The notes under the pieces were generated by a model. The model saw only the letters and a list, made by a program, of their open reading frames with translations, had not been told where the DNA came from and searched no databases. DNA of 64,000 bases. It comes from Ischnura elegans (lineage: Eukaryota; Arthropoda; Insecta; Odonata; Coenagrionidae). Below are positions 35,560 through 47,900 of the stretch, piece by piece (the first letter of the stretch is position 1; each line of letters starts with the position of its first letter). The translations under genes were made by a program, and so were the position numbers. Where the stretch lies: assembly GCF_921293095.1 (NCBI RefSeq), contig NC_060247.1:110131111-110195110 (forward strand). The letters run 5' to 3'.

Positions 35560-36188
35560 AAGGGTTGTTTATACGAGGCCTGTACCGCAAGGTTCCGTCT
35601 TGGGCGCGATTTGGGGTTTACTCTCTACAGTGGTTTTACGAACACATCATTACTCACGTCCTATCTGACAAGCTTCCTCAATCGAGCGCAGCAGCATATA
35701 AGATCCTCAATATACTGAGAGAATATATGATCCGTTTGCAGAAAGGCAACCCATGAACTTAATAAATTACAAAGGAAAGCAAAGCGATTCGTCAAAAACT
35801 GTTATAGGCGTACCGTCAGTGTTACCCAGCCGTTAAACGAATTAGGCTGGGTGCCATTATAGACACGGAGGCAGTGAGCTAGGCTTATATTGCTTGAGAA
35901 ATTGAGATTGCTGGAACAATTGAGAAAAGCTATCAATAAGAGCGCCACGGACAACATCATCTTAGAGCCAAACTATATTTCCAGGTCCGACAGAAGCGAT
36001 AAATTATGAGAGATATTTTCCGAACGGAAAGACATGGGATTTCGTTCTTCCCCCGAACCATAAAAGACTTTAATAAATGCTAATTGTAATTTTGTTTGAG
36101 AAAATTCTTTTCATATATAAACGGCTGGTGTCCCCACCCCCGCCACACGCCTTTTAAGCGGCTTGCGGGGTAGTATGTAGATGTAGAT
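35560..36188 (+). mobile_element. Jockey-like LINE, 5'-truncated and decayed
   Basis: PVPQGSVLGA near 35575-35605 is the reverse transcriptase motif usually written GVPQGSVLGP. Further on, QRKAKRFVKNCYRRTVSV and QPLNELGWVP, then SRSDRS, are the usual C-terminal blocks of jockey/CR1-type ORF2. Several frames and stops are mixed and a middle part is missing. The 3' end is GCGGCTTGCGGGGTAGTATG plus GTAGAT repeats. Confidence 0.7.
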
Positions 36189-36701
36189 CAGTGTTTCCCA
36201 AACTTTTTCGAGCCACCTTGGATCCATAAACCTATACTCAACGCCCCCCTAATCGGTATCTTTAAAATAATACTCAGAATCATATACTAATTAACCAAAT
36301 GAGGAACATTGTAATAATTAAACTAAAAACAATGACTGATCAAATTACTAATAAAAAATTAAGTTCTCTGTGTTGTGACGTTGTACCAACGATAGACCAA
36401 ATGAAACTAAACCCCTTCAAACGTTTCCCTCGTCCAAGAAAGGCTTGAAAATATTTTTCAACAGTTCTTACTTTAAAATGTACGAAAACGCATGGTTTAA
36501 ATTACTTCCATATGCGGGAAACAAAGTACACTTTAGAAGCGAAGCTTGAAAACGAAGACAAAAGGGAGGCTACGGAAACTTCCCATTTGTCACATTGTCA
36601 GGAGCCTCCGGCGCCCCCCTTCCGCCCCATGGCACTTTTCGCCCCCTTAGACTACAGCAACACCCCTCAGGGGGCGGAGGCGCCCACTTTGGGAACCACT
36701 G
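36189..36701. mobile_element. hAT MITE, 513 bp, with perfect 8-bp TSD
   Basis: The ends are CAGTGTTTCCCAAAC and TTTGGGAACCACTG, flanked by identical ATGTAGAT on both sides (36181-36188, 36702-36709). It sits exactly in the GTAGAT-type tail of the LINE at 35560-36188. Confidence 0.85.
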
Positions 36702-38269
36702 ATGTAGATGAACAGATTAGTAGTGGAATGAGTAAGAATTTCAGCCGTCAACCTTTATGAGAAACTAAAAATCAAAGTACGCGCTGTCAGTGATTGACCA
36801 AGCTCGTGGGCCTTTATTGGACGACGGAAAAACGAATTCCTATTTCCATCCGTTGGAAAAAGTATCTCTCGTGTATCGGGAGCCTAGGAATAAAATGAGG
36901 TTCTGAGATTTTTTCTACGTGTCACTCTGGTAAATGTCTGTTCTTCTCTGCTCAAGCATTTTAAACCTTACATTTAGCTTCTGAATCTCTAGAAACTACC
37001 AACCCAATTCGTGCAAAAGCTTTGTTGTAACAATTTCTATTCGCTTTTAGTAGTTTCTGACAAATCTCACCGCTTTCCGATTCATTGAATTTATCTCGTG
37101 AATAAAATAAGTATATGCTTGATTACACATGCCGTGAAATACACATCACCGTGTGAAACGAAGCGCCTTGGTTCATGGTTCATGAAGCCTAACCTAGATG
37201 TACATATCAGTAGCTTACGCTATGAGATGGTGAACTCAGGACTTAATGCCCCAGCTTCAATTACGTGGGGAAGTGGTATGCCCACAAAATTTCGTTTCGT
37301 GTATAGTTAAAAGAATTCTTGAGCAGTGTGAACAACTCTTAAACTGTGCATTACAACCTGAGGTTCAACTTTGCCTGTGAGCACTTTCAAGTTGCATTTT
37401 GAAATAAAAAAAACCTTTGTGGATGTCATAATAATTGATGCGGCGATGGTGTCCTCAAGAAAACCGTGGATTTTTACTGAGTACATAATCTAAGTAGACA
37501 TGACAGATTATTTACCCACTAATCTGGGGCTGTATCCACAATGGGTACATCTTAATCGGAGGACTGCGAGCCCTGAGACCATCGTAGCATTCTTTTCCTC
37601 TTTGCGTCACTCCCATTATCGCCGGCACGATCGTACACGATCATGCATGCTCTCGCACTGAGACGATAACGACTGTGCTGCCGTCAAGCGCCCAACGGTG
37701 GAACTCATGGTGCTCCAACTGGACAATTGAGAGCACCAGGTTTAAAAATGGCGCCAATAACCTTGTAATATTTTAAATGTATTTAAATTAAGGTAATTAA
37801 GGCAATTCACTGGAAAATATGATTCTGTAGTGGCTCTTTCCCTCGTATAGCTGCTCCCTCTAAATTTCCAAATTTTCACTCCCACTCTCGGCGCCAAAGC
37901 TGTGTACTATCATGAAGTGTCTGCGTTCAGAACTGCGTTTAATTGACGCTCTGAACAAGCATTAACACTACTGTTATCTTTTTGCAATCGTACGGATAAT
38001 CGTGAGAATTATAGTAATGAGATTTGGTTGCATTCGTGCCCTTGACACTTAAAATTGTCGCTTCTTTTTATGCTTGTTTTAATAACACTACCATTTTATT
38101 TTGTGTTCTAAACTAGCTTTAAAAAGCCATTGTAAAAATGCCTGTTTTTAAAAATCCGTCGTTAAAAATTTAAATCATGGACTTGACAGGAAATTTGAGC
38201 TCTGAAATTTCTCTGATATTCACACAAGGCGTAGTAATTAAACGATACGTCGAATTTCTTTCGTAAATA

Positions 38270-40090
38270 TTTCAACATCTACGAGGTACCGTGCATGCCA
38301 ACACCAGAGTATAAGGCATAGGGTGATTCCATTCCAGGTATGCATCACTCATCCTAGTCTTAATAAGATACGCGCTCGCTTGTGGGACACAGGACAACTA
38401 TACGCGGTCAGGCCAGAAACTTGGAGAGTTCAAACGACACGAACATGCTATCATGCAAATAAAACTATTTGTTTGCAATATAAAACAAAATGTTAGCTTA
38501 GTAAATGATTTAAGCATGAGTTCCTACATGCCAAGAAATGCAAGCAGCGGACATCTACACGGAAAAAAAGTTTGGTTAGAAATATCGATTTCTGATGAAA
38601 TTTATCAAACTTTTGGGTTCACATGGCACATTGAAAAATTCAGTAATAATTACCAAACCAGTTTGATAAATTCTATCAAACTGATTTGGTAATTGTTACC
38701 GAAATGGCCCAAGCAGTTCGATAAAAACTATCAAAATCGAGAGGATAATAAAACCGATCTAGCCTGCACATGTGAAATATTGTCTTTCCAGAAAACACCA
38801 TTCTGATTGAAAATCATAAAATTAGGAGTTTAACATAAGTTTCTGCAAAAGAAATACAAAAAAAAGTGAAAAAATGGTATTCCTGCATGAAGCATTGAAT
38901 GTGGGTCCCCCGCGTGGTAGCAACGCACTCTAACAACTAGTCTAAATTTTTTTTTCCGGTTGCCATATTAATTGATTACTCAAACGCTGTAATATATTAT
39001 TATTGTAAATAATCAACCTTTGTTTTGAAATGTGAATAAGGAGTGACTACATCTTCCCTTTGTAAGCTTAGAAGGAATACTTGATGCACACAATTGCATG
39101 AAGTAGTTACTCCATATGAATATCAAGTGCAGATGCGCAAGTAAACTTTATTTACAGGCTTTTAACGTCGATATGGAGATGACTTTAATGTACTGGGTGA
39201 TATCCTTAGCATGGATTGGGTCTAGTATGTCAACTTTTATCACATGTTATTAAACATGATCGCGAATGATTATACCTCAGGAATATCTCTAATTAAAGTT
39301 TTAATGTGTCGAAATATACAAACATTTCCTTAAAGCTTTAATATCCAAGGTAATACGCTATTCAATCATTGTCTTTGATGCACCAGCTTTCGGATAACAT
39401 TGCAATTTAAAGCAAGAGCAAACAGAAAAATGAACGTAAACAAAATTAAACCGTTATCGCCATCACAAATAATGAAAAAAATCATTTCTACCAACATATC
39501 TTTTATGTAAGGCTTGTTTAAGACTCTTTCAACTGCAAATGTGCATTGGTATGAACAAAAGAGGTACGACAGACCGTTCGATAGATTACGAAACGCTTAT
39601 TAAATTCTATCAAACCAAATTTGTATAGCAATGTAGAGTTTGATAATTTTTACCATACAAGCAATCACCTTCGTAAAATTAACCATAACTTCGAAGAAAG
39701 TTACCAAACTCAGAATCGTATTAAATTAATTCAGTTATTTTTACCAAACTCTTTCGTGCAATTGACCAAATTATGCAATACCAAAATTTTTGATGAAATA
39801 TATCAAGAGCTCACGCTAGCGTTTGGTAAAATAAATCAAGTGCTTAATAATTTGCATCAAAGTTTAAGTATATTTAACAAAAATACTCCCTATCACACCA
39901 GTTCGATAGTTTTAAACAAATTTTTTTTCCGTGTGGTATTGGCAAATACAATAGGATATTAACCGTACATTCAAAGCTTAGTTTACCTAGACAGAGCCAA
40001 GCTGCCCTAGAGTTGAACTGCCGCATATATTATGGCCCCATATAGCACGCGGAAAAATCGACATCTGAAATGTGTTTCTGCAGTCAAAAT
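38270..40090. repeat. Interspersed repeat R, second copy, split by an insertion
   Basis: The left part 38270-38555 and right part 39937-40090 align with 32640-33060. The gap is the element at 38556-39936. Confidence 0.55.
38556..39936. mobile_element. DNA element with many TATCAAAC/TACCAAAC repeats
   Basis: The ends ACACGGAAAAAAAGTTTG and CAAATTTTTTTTCCGTGT are inverted matches. Between them, TATCAAAC, TACCAAAC and their complements recur many times in the first 200 and last 370 bases. The related repeat at 32640-33060 is uninterrupted at the equivalent place, so this is an insertion of about 1.38 kb. An open frame at 39621-39962 is made of this repeat sequence and is not a convincing gene. 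Confidence 0.6.
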
Positions 40091-40217
40091 TATAGCCGCT
40101 GTGAATAAATTGTAACTGTGTGAGAACATTGGTTCGGACTGACATTTTAGGATAGAAAATTTGGGTGGTTCATTTGTGGGGGGGGGACCCGTTGGCGGGA
40201 GGGGGTTTACCCTTTCT

Positions 40218-40440
40218 AACCCAGAGCTGCTTCCGGGAGAAATCAAATTTCAAGATTATTCATTTTGAAAACTTGACAATTCTGCACTCAATCATAATTA
40301 TCGTGGTAGCTAAATATTTCGCCTTTACAATTAACAGCACAAAATAATGCGTAGTTTAGATATTTCTTAAATAGAGCAGTAAATATATACATTTTTGATG
40401 TTACTCAAAAGCAACATTGTGTTATAATGTTACACTTGAC
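40218..40440 (+). repeat. CCCAGAGCTGC repeat family
   Basis: Second full member, starting TAACCCAGAGCTGCTTCC and ending near GTTATAATG. Confidence 0.5.
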
Positions 40441-40678
40441 AAATATCCCACATAATTTTTGGAGTGTTAGGATCCCTGGCTATCCCCGCAAGTTAATGTC
40501 TTGCTTTCATTAGAATGTATCTCATCGTCTTCACGGACAAGTTAATCAATCAGTCTTCATTTAGTAAATCCCAGGATTGGGCTGACGGTTTTCTACCCTG
40601 AATTCTACCAATATGCGCCCTTCTCATATATATAACTATATTTATTTTCATTTACGTCTTTAGTTACTTAGTCTTCAT

Positions 40679-41120
40679 CCGGGGTCTCCAAACTATGGCC
40701 CGAGGGCCACATCTGGTCCACATAATTTCATCCCGCCCTTCAAACATATAACTGTGTGTTGGCCTTGAAAAAATAATTACTGTGCCGGTGGCATCGCTGA
40801 ACTATTTAAAGCTGAGGTTGCTGACTGATCTCTGATGATAACTTGAAATCAATTGTTACAATTGGCTCATCAAATGTGGAACCTGATTTTAATGAAATTT
40901 TGAAGTCAAAAAACGAAAGTATCATTTGTCACACGGATTTGACTGCATAACACTAAAGGCAAAAATCTATTTAATTTAACAAAAAGATACTAAATTTTTC
41001 CATTATATAGTTAATGGCATTGATTTGTTCTTAATTTTATTTTTTATATTCATTCGACCAGCATAAATGTGTGAAATATATATAATGTGGCCCTTGCATC
41101 GAAATGTTTAGAGACCACTG
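40679..41120. mobile_element. hAT MITE, 442 bp
   Basis: The left end is CCGGGGTCTCCAAAC and the right end TTTAGAGACCACTG, inverted matches of the well-known hAT terminus. The flanks GTCTTCAT and GTCTACAG agree at six of eight bases, consistent with an aged target duplication. Confidence 0.7.
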
Positions 41121-41249
41121 GTCTACAGAACTCCCCCGAGGTCATTGCCGTCCCTTACCTCAAATTCGAATTTCGGTGACTCCTTTCAAACCATCGTTTC
41201 TCAAGACGAATGGTGTGGGCCAATAGGCCAGCACTTGTTTTTCAAAATT

Positions 41250-41302
41250 GTTATTTAGAGATCAGGAAAAGATAAGTTATCTTTTGCTGATCTCTAAATA
41301 AC
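41250..41302. other. Near-perfect 53-base hairpin
   Basis: The arm GTTATTTAGAGATCAG, then GAAAAGATA, pairs with TATCTTTTG, then CTGATCTCTAAATAAC, over 25 positions with one G/G mismatch and a 3-base loop. It lies between repeats upstream of copy 4. Confidence 0.6.
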
Positions 41303-42584
41303 CTAAATAATATTCCTATGCGTTTACAAAAATCTGGATACTTTGAAATATCGGGACCCCGTTCCCAAAAGAGCTTTAAGTACAAAGGACCCAAAATTGG
41401 ATTTTTTTGTGGCTGTAAGGACCCTATTCTTAACCATTTTAGTGCCAGCATATTTTTTCCGGTACGTTTAAGAATGCCAGGTTTTTTTTGACGAATTTGA
41501 AGGTTTGAGCTAAAAAATTTACATAGAGCCCAATATGCGTTTTCTAAAATTATTTTTTTAAATTTACTCCCAAAAATTACGGGTATGTTAAAGCATGACA
41601 GATACTAAAAAATAGTTACGAAAGCTACATGAAAAACAATAAATAATATGCGTAAATGTAAAAACAACCGTTAAAAGGCCCTTGGCACTCTTCGCACGTA
41701 CCCCCCGGGCCGATGGATAGGCCCGCAGCAGCGCGCTGGCACTATAAGGGTTAAAGCCAGTTTGACACTTCCCAATTTATTGACCAATCCATTGGATATT
41801 GGATAGTGGTCCAACTGACACACACCAATTTGTAGTCCAATATCCTTTTCACAATATTGGGCACTATTTCTTGCCCAATTTGGAATGGAGAACAGGTTCT
41901 ATTTTCTCGCATCCAATCTCCAATCAGAAGTCAGTGTTGTTGACTCCTATTGGCCAAAACTAGAAGCTTTTTGCAAAACATTATGTTTGGCGGTAAAACA
42001 TATTTTATTCCCAAAAATTCGCTTGAAGTTTCTAAAATGTGAACGAAAGAAGTTGTTTCACTATTGAATGAAACGTGCAAATCGCACGGATGCTTATGCA
42101 ACGTAAAAACATCGACATACAGTGGTGTACTCTAGCGGGACATTAGAACACTATTTCGGCCAATATTGGTGCAAAAATTGATGCGTGCCGTACGGTACGT
42201 AACGTCCAATATTTTGAGCAATATTGCGCGTCGATTTTTTTGCCAATAAATTCGAAAGAGTCATACGGGCTTAAGTAAAACGTGAAAGTAATGAGCGCCT
42301 GGCGCGCTGAAACGGATTGCGGGTAATCTCGGGGGATTGCGGGTAATGCGGGGGGATGAGGAGGTAGAGGAGGCAGTTCCTCAAAGTTATAAAATAATTA
42401 TATGAAACTATTGTCTAGATTTGGTATATGATAACTGCATCTGCTTAAAGTTTAACTTTTAGTGCCAAAATGATATAAAATGTATTTCCAGGCATGTCAT
42501 TTTTCAAAAATTTTCCCGGACTCCCATTGCCTGGAGGGAGCCCACATTTCCCCAAAGCATATTCCTATTTACGCCACTGTATTT

Positions 42585-42815
42585 ATGTAAGTAAAAGAAG
42601 ATGTTTGTTTGTCTGTCCGCTATATATTTCCATACGGCCACACGGATAGCAACCAAAGTTAGTACGAAGGAGTATCCTACGCTCCCAAAGCTCATAGTGC
42701 TACTTTTGGTTGTGTCTAACTCATCCTTTTCTCATCGCTCTTTGTTATCTCACGCCATACAACTTCGGCGGTTGGCCATCCTGCAGGGCAGGCATATCTC
42801 TTGACACACCCAAAG
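42585..42815 (+). mobile_element. Helitron fragment
   Basis: It matches the left core of the Helitron at 43034 (TATATTTCCATACGGCCAC, AAAGTTAGTACG, CAGGGCAGGCAT) but lacks the CTAG end. Confidence 0.5.
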
Positions 42816-43033
42816 GGAAAACATTATTTAAATTATTCCTTACTTAACTATCTACCCTTATGGCGCAATACTTTTTGCTTGAATATGCCTCCACCTGACG
42901 ATTTTGGTGAACACGTCGGAATAGTACAAGGAATCCAGATGCCCCCAACACGTTCACGTGTGAAGGTGAGAAATGAGTAACATATTTATCGTGTGAAAAA
43001 TCTATTTTACTCATATTTTTCTTACTGTACGCA

Positions 43034-43614
43034 AATATATATTTATAAAAGAGGATGTATGTGTGCTTGTTCGTTATACATTTCCATACGGCTGCATGGA
43101 ATTCAACCAAAGTTAGTACTTAGGTACATCTCATTCTCCCAAACACCTTTTATCCTACTCTTTGTTGTGTCCGACTTGTTCTTTGCATCGTTTTCCCACT
43201 ACATTGCCTTACGTCACGTCATCCAACTTCTGTGGTTTTCGTCATCCTGCCGGGTAGGCACAAACATTGACATATTCAAAGAGAAAATATACATCAAAGG
43301 AATCTACGCATGACAATTATTCAACTTGCTGCAAACCTTCTTGCTGGTGCAAGGGTTCAAAGTGACACTTATGGTCTGCGTACGTACGGATCCACACAAC
43401 GATCAATGCTTTGGAGAAGGGTATAAGCTGATCCCGTGTGCGGTGTACCGAAAACCTTTATTTCCTTTGTTTTCCGTTTCATACGTATGTCATCATCATA
43501 CCTAATTTGTTCCTTTACTTAAAAATCGTACCATGTGGCCATGAATTACAAATTCCAAGTTTCTCACTTCTCTGGGTAATTTTACTTCCCGAGTAACGCC
43601 CGGTGGCCAGCTAG
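43034..43614 (+). mobile_element. Non-autonomous Helitron
   Basis: Same family as 62874-63775: TATATTTATAAAAGAGG near the start, the shared core, and an end GAGTAACGCCCGG then GGCCAGCTAG followed by T. Upstream of copy 4. Confidence 0.6.
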
Positions 43615-44403
43615 TGTCTTATAAACCCTTTAAGATACCTCAAAATAAACGAAATTTCCGGACTTGAGGTATCGACTTACTGTTAACATCAGAATTAAAC
43701 CCCAAGCAATCAGAAACAAAGACCCAAAAAATCTGATTTTGGGTCCTTAACATCAAGGGCCCACGGAGATGGGGTTCCCGTAATTTTCAAGTAACAAAAT
43801 TTTAGCGCATTAACATTAGCTTTATCTAGGTTATTTTGCGTCTAAAAACATAAATTCTCCTGATTCTGAAAAAGGAGGGCCAGCGAAGTGGCTATGTCCA
43901 TACGTGGGCATCTATGAAGACTTTGTTCGAATTACTCTCCAGATGCTTAGGTTTTAATTTTTCTTGTTTTCTTACATACAATTTGGAGTAATTACTTCCT
44001 CATCGAAAAAATACAACAATATTTGGTGCATTAAGTCCTAAAATTACCGTAACATATACGTACTTTCGGGTGTACTTTCTATTGGAAATAAATGTGCGGA
44101 GACACCTGACTTTTAGAATTTTTTTATCATATCCTTCACTGAATATTCCTCACCTCGCAACTTTTATAAAGTTTTCCCCATTCCTGATCACACTGTGCGC
44201 CGCGATGCCACCAAAAAGATTGTCCCGTCATTGGAAGGATTTTTAGAATATTTCTCCATCCCATGGTTCATCTCGTAAGGCAGGTCTCTCGCTATTTGTT
44301 CGATGCATTTGGCTGCAGATAGACAGGATTGTGGTTGATTACACAGAAAAGGATAAGTGACAAAGTGAAATACGCGTCGCTCAGTTACTCATTGATCGCG
44401 ACG

Positions 44404-44434
44404 TGACGTCATGAAATTGAGTGATGTGACATCA
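44404..44434. promoter_or_regulatory. Paired CRE-like sites upstream of copy 4
   Basis: A perfect palindromic TGACGTCA at 44404-44411 and a near match TGACATCA at 44427-44434 lie about 550 bases before the copy 4 ATG. TGACGTCA is the known CREB/ATF site. Their role here is inference only. Confidence 0.25.
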
Positions 44435-44923
44435 TGGAACTAAGCCAAGTAATGTCATGGTACTGATCCCTCACCGGTTTAGAGAGCGAGGAAAAATTCG
44501 CTCGCTCCTGATCACTAGAAGAGAGAATAATAATTGACAGCGAAATAAATTTAATGCTTCAGTTCATAATCCAATTTTATATTATAATTTATATCATTGG
44601 AGGTATATCTACTATGTATTTTGAGACATTCCATGTTTGCTCTACACATCACTTAATCCAAACTGGTGAAAAAATATAGCCAACCAAACACAGACTTACG
44701 GATTTCACTGACCGTAACCTTTCCCTGATAAGGAACACGCCAAGCTCGCGATGCGTAAGCCTTGAAAGCCCAAGTTCACGACCTCATTAAATAGTTGGCG
44801 AGATACACCAGTATGCTTTCCTTTAATGGCAGTTTTATGTGTTCACGAGCACTGTGAAGATCACTTTTACCATACGGAACAACGCAAATAGTCGCTTTGG
44901 GAGTGAGTATTCCCCAGGAGCAA

Positions 44924-44930
44924 TATAAAA
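44924..44930 (+). promoter_or_regulatory. TATA box of copy 4
   Basis: TATAAAA lies 42 bases upstream of the copy 4 ATG at 44972. This fits a short 5' UTR starting near 44950-44960. I saw no equally clear TATA box for copies 2, 3 or 5. Confidence 0.5.
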
Positions 44931-44971
44931 TACACTATAACCGTGTGTATGCCATATCCTTATTAGAAGAG

Positions 44972-47900
44972 ATGGTGTCGCCAAGGCAACTGTTGATTCT
45001 TGGTGAGTAACTTCTATTAACTAGCTACCAAAAAGACTACATGACGGTGTCCCCAACCCGTTTCGTGGAATCTTGATTTAGTTTGTCTATTCCTTCGCGT
45101 TTTAATAATCAAATGTGTCTTATAATCGAATATTTTATCCTATTCTATGTATTGTAGTTATTTAATTTACTATAAAATATTCAATGCATGATAACTAAAC
45201 ATTAATGATACTGCAGATTGGCTAACGTTCTGAGTGTATCCATTTCGTTCTAATGCGTACGTAGGTATATCTGCTTCCTATGCCAGAAACGATAGAAAAC
45301 AGGTTGATCCGTCTATTTTCGTTTATAGAAGGTCTTCTATTCTTCATATACTGCTCAAATTTATATTTTTTTCCACAGAAATAACTATTGTTGTACCCAT
45401 CACATTTCTACGATTACAGGAGATTTATAAATTTCAGAAATATTAATCAACGGCTGGTGTCTAGAAGGGAGAAGTTCGGGTTTGTAATGTTCTAATAAGT
45501 GTGAATTAAAATTAATTAATGTATGGCATCTTCTAATTGCCACCAAGCAAAATCTGACAAATAGTTTGACGAAATTTAATGGTCGTGGTCGCAGACGCTT
45601 TGTTTCGTTAGAAGATTGAAAGTATTATGAGTATGTCCATGTCCTTGGGTATTTTACCAAATGCTAGTCGTATAATGTTATTTATTTGCTTTTTATATGT
45701 GGATGGCTGGTGTCCTGCCACACGCCTTTTTGAGCGGCTAGCGGGGTAATATACAGATACATATATAATGGGTTTCAAAAATGTTCACAACGCGGCGTCG
45801 CAATGTTAGCTCGGGGCCGTTGGTGATTACCTAGCAGCCTACCTGGCAAGACCACCCCATCTCTAAGATACAAATTTAATACTTATGCATGACTACATGA
45901 CGAAATTAATGGACACCTTCGGTAATTGAGGAAACAAGATCTCTGGGGATTTGTTTAATTTTCGCAAAAATTACCTTTCTGTGCGTGAATTGAGATAATC
46001 AGTTACAAAATACTGGTATACCGTATAAAAAGTTTTAATCTTAAACGATAACCTAGAGAGGGATATGGTGCCCTGCCTTAAAATACAACCATTCTTGTCT
46101 TTTCAGGATCTTTTGTAGGATTATTTACACTAATCCTTAGTAATCCAACTGCTCCCCCTTACGAAGATAATGAAGGGTTTTGGGAATGCCGAGGTAAATC
46201 TCTTGTGAGTATGAGCTTCATAAGTCATTTTCCTTTATGTATAAAATAATAGATAGTTAAAACCAAACATCACCGTTTGCATTTTGAGAGGCTAAGTTTT
46301 AGAATTGAAAATTAAATTTAATTCAGTTCTATAAATATTGGACGCACAAGGGTAACAATCACCTTTAGCTGCTTTAGCATATGGTTCAATCATCTGATAA
46401 GCCATTAATGTTTTATGCGTATTTGTCAGATCAGGTCAAATAATAACATACCTACAGATTAACACAAATATAGTTGTAAATCCATTGTTGCTTTTATTCA
46501 AATTGATTTGCAATTTGAGTGCAAAGAATATATATTTTCTCTCCTTCAAAATATAAATAATTATGGCAAGTATTGATTAATTTTTTGTAATCATTCGGGC
46601 TTTATAATATTGCCAATCAACGTTAGACAATACTAAAATTTGCAAAAATTTTCTCTCAAATTGATTAACAAATATTCATAGCTATAATTTTTCCACTTGT
46701 CACCATGACAACTAGTTAAGGAAAACTCAGTTTCAGTGGTTTCTAATAAATAATATAAATCCTTATTTTCACAATGTTTAAGGTACAAACGGTTTCATAT
46801 TAGTAGTATCGTACTTAATTGAGTCATTACAATTTTTAGGCTCAAAGAAACAAGTTTGATGAATGCCTAAATAAGGACTTTTCGGATGAAGAAGTAAATG
46901 CGACAGCTGCGATGTACCCGGACAGTAATTGCATCGTGTGTAAACATTTATGCAGGTAAGATCTGTGATACTCTGCCAATTGGCATTTGTCAAGCATGAA
47001 ATCAGTCACCAAATCGGGACTACATTCTCATTGTCCTATACTACCACCGCTATGAAATCCTCTTGGTTTCATGATACATTCCTATATTCACTTAATCAAT
47101 CATTCCCTGCCTCTTTCCTTTACTCCCTATTCACCTCTTCCAATTCTGTAACATTAAAAATGCCATTCATAGTATAATAGTCGGACAGACAACGCAACAG
47201 AACACTAGCGGATTACCGAAAAACGCCGGATAACTGGAAACCATTAATTATGATGCAATTTAACGGCGGAAGTAATGCTTCATTGCATACAACCATGCAT
47301 ATGATATGTTGCATTGTACGCTACATTGCTACATACACGCAATTGAAGTCTTATCGTGAATATAAATTACAATGAATAAAAAATTAGCTTACATTACCTA
47401 CTGTATTGCTTCGTATCAATAGTCCACATTATTACATTGAAGTGGAGGGCATAGTAAAGTATTCTTTTTTTGTCTGCTCTTTTACTTTAAATTTTATTTT
47501 GAACACTTGATCTGAGCTGTACTAGGATCACCTGTATTTACCTGTACCAGGCTTACCTGAGGCCTGTATAAAACCACCGGTTTACCGGCAGGGCCGGTGA
47601 AATGTAGTGCTGAATTGTAAAGGGATTACTGTAGTTTTTTTCTTATGACATTACCTATCTTCCTGCCGTATTCTGGTGCCTCGCTGCCGTTGTGGTTACT
47701 ATTTTCTCTTAATAGTCTTGATGATGACGCTATAGTGAAACATGTGGAGTAGAATAAATTGCTATTGTACTTCATTGAATTATCCTCGGTTTATTTGCTT
47801 TTCTGTCTCAATACTTTTTAAATAACCTCATTTCAAATGAATTCCTCACTTCATAGCCTTCGAAAATGATCTTCCGAAAAAATGTATACTAATGTGTAAA

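Larger units (their letters stand above)
34960..44923. other. Intergenic, copy 3 to copy 4
   Basis: About 10 kb of mobile-element debris (LINE, hAT MITEs, repeat R with its insertion, Helitrons, hairpin). The parts 36710-38270, 41303-42580 and 43615-44400 hold no gene I can support. 41760-42250 contains repeated CCAATATT/AATATTGG words, perhaps a degraded MITE. Confidence 0.45.

Noticed and set aside
39621-39962. 113-codon open frame on +
   Set aside because: It lies wholly in the repeat-rich transposon at 38556-39936 and consists of translated TATCAAAC/TACCAAAC repeats.
47177-47635. Pogo/Tigger-like element suggested by GGGATTACTGTA
   Set aside because: The left end is not an inverted match and no target duplication was clear.
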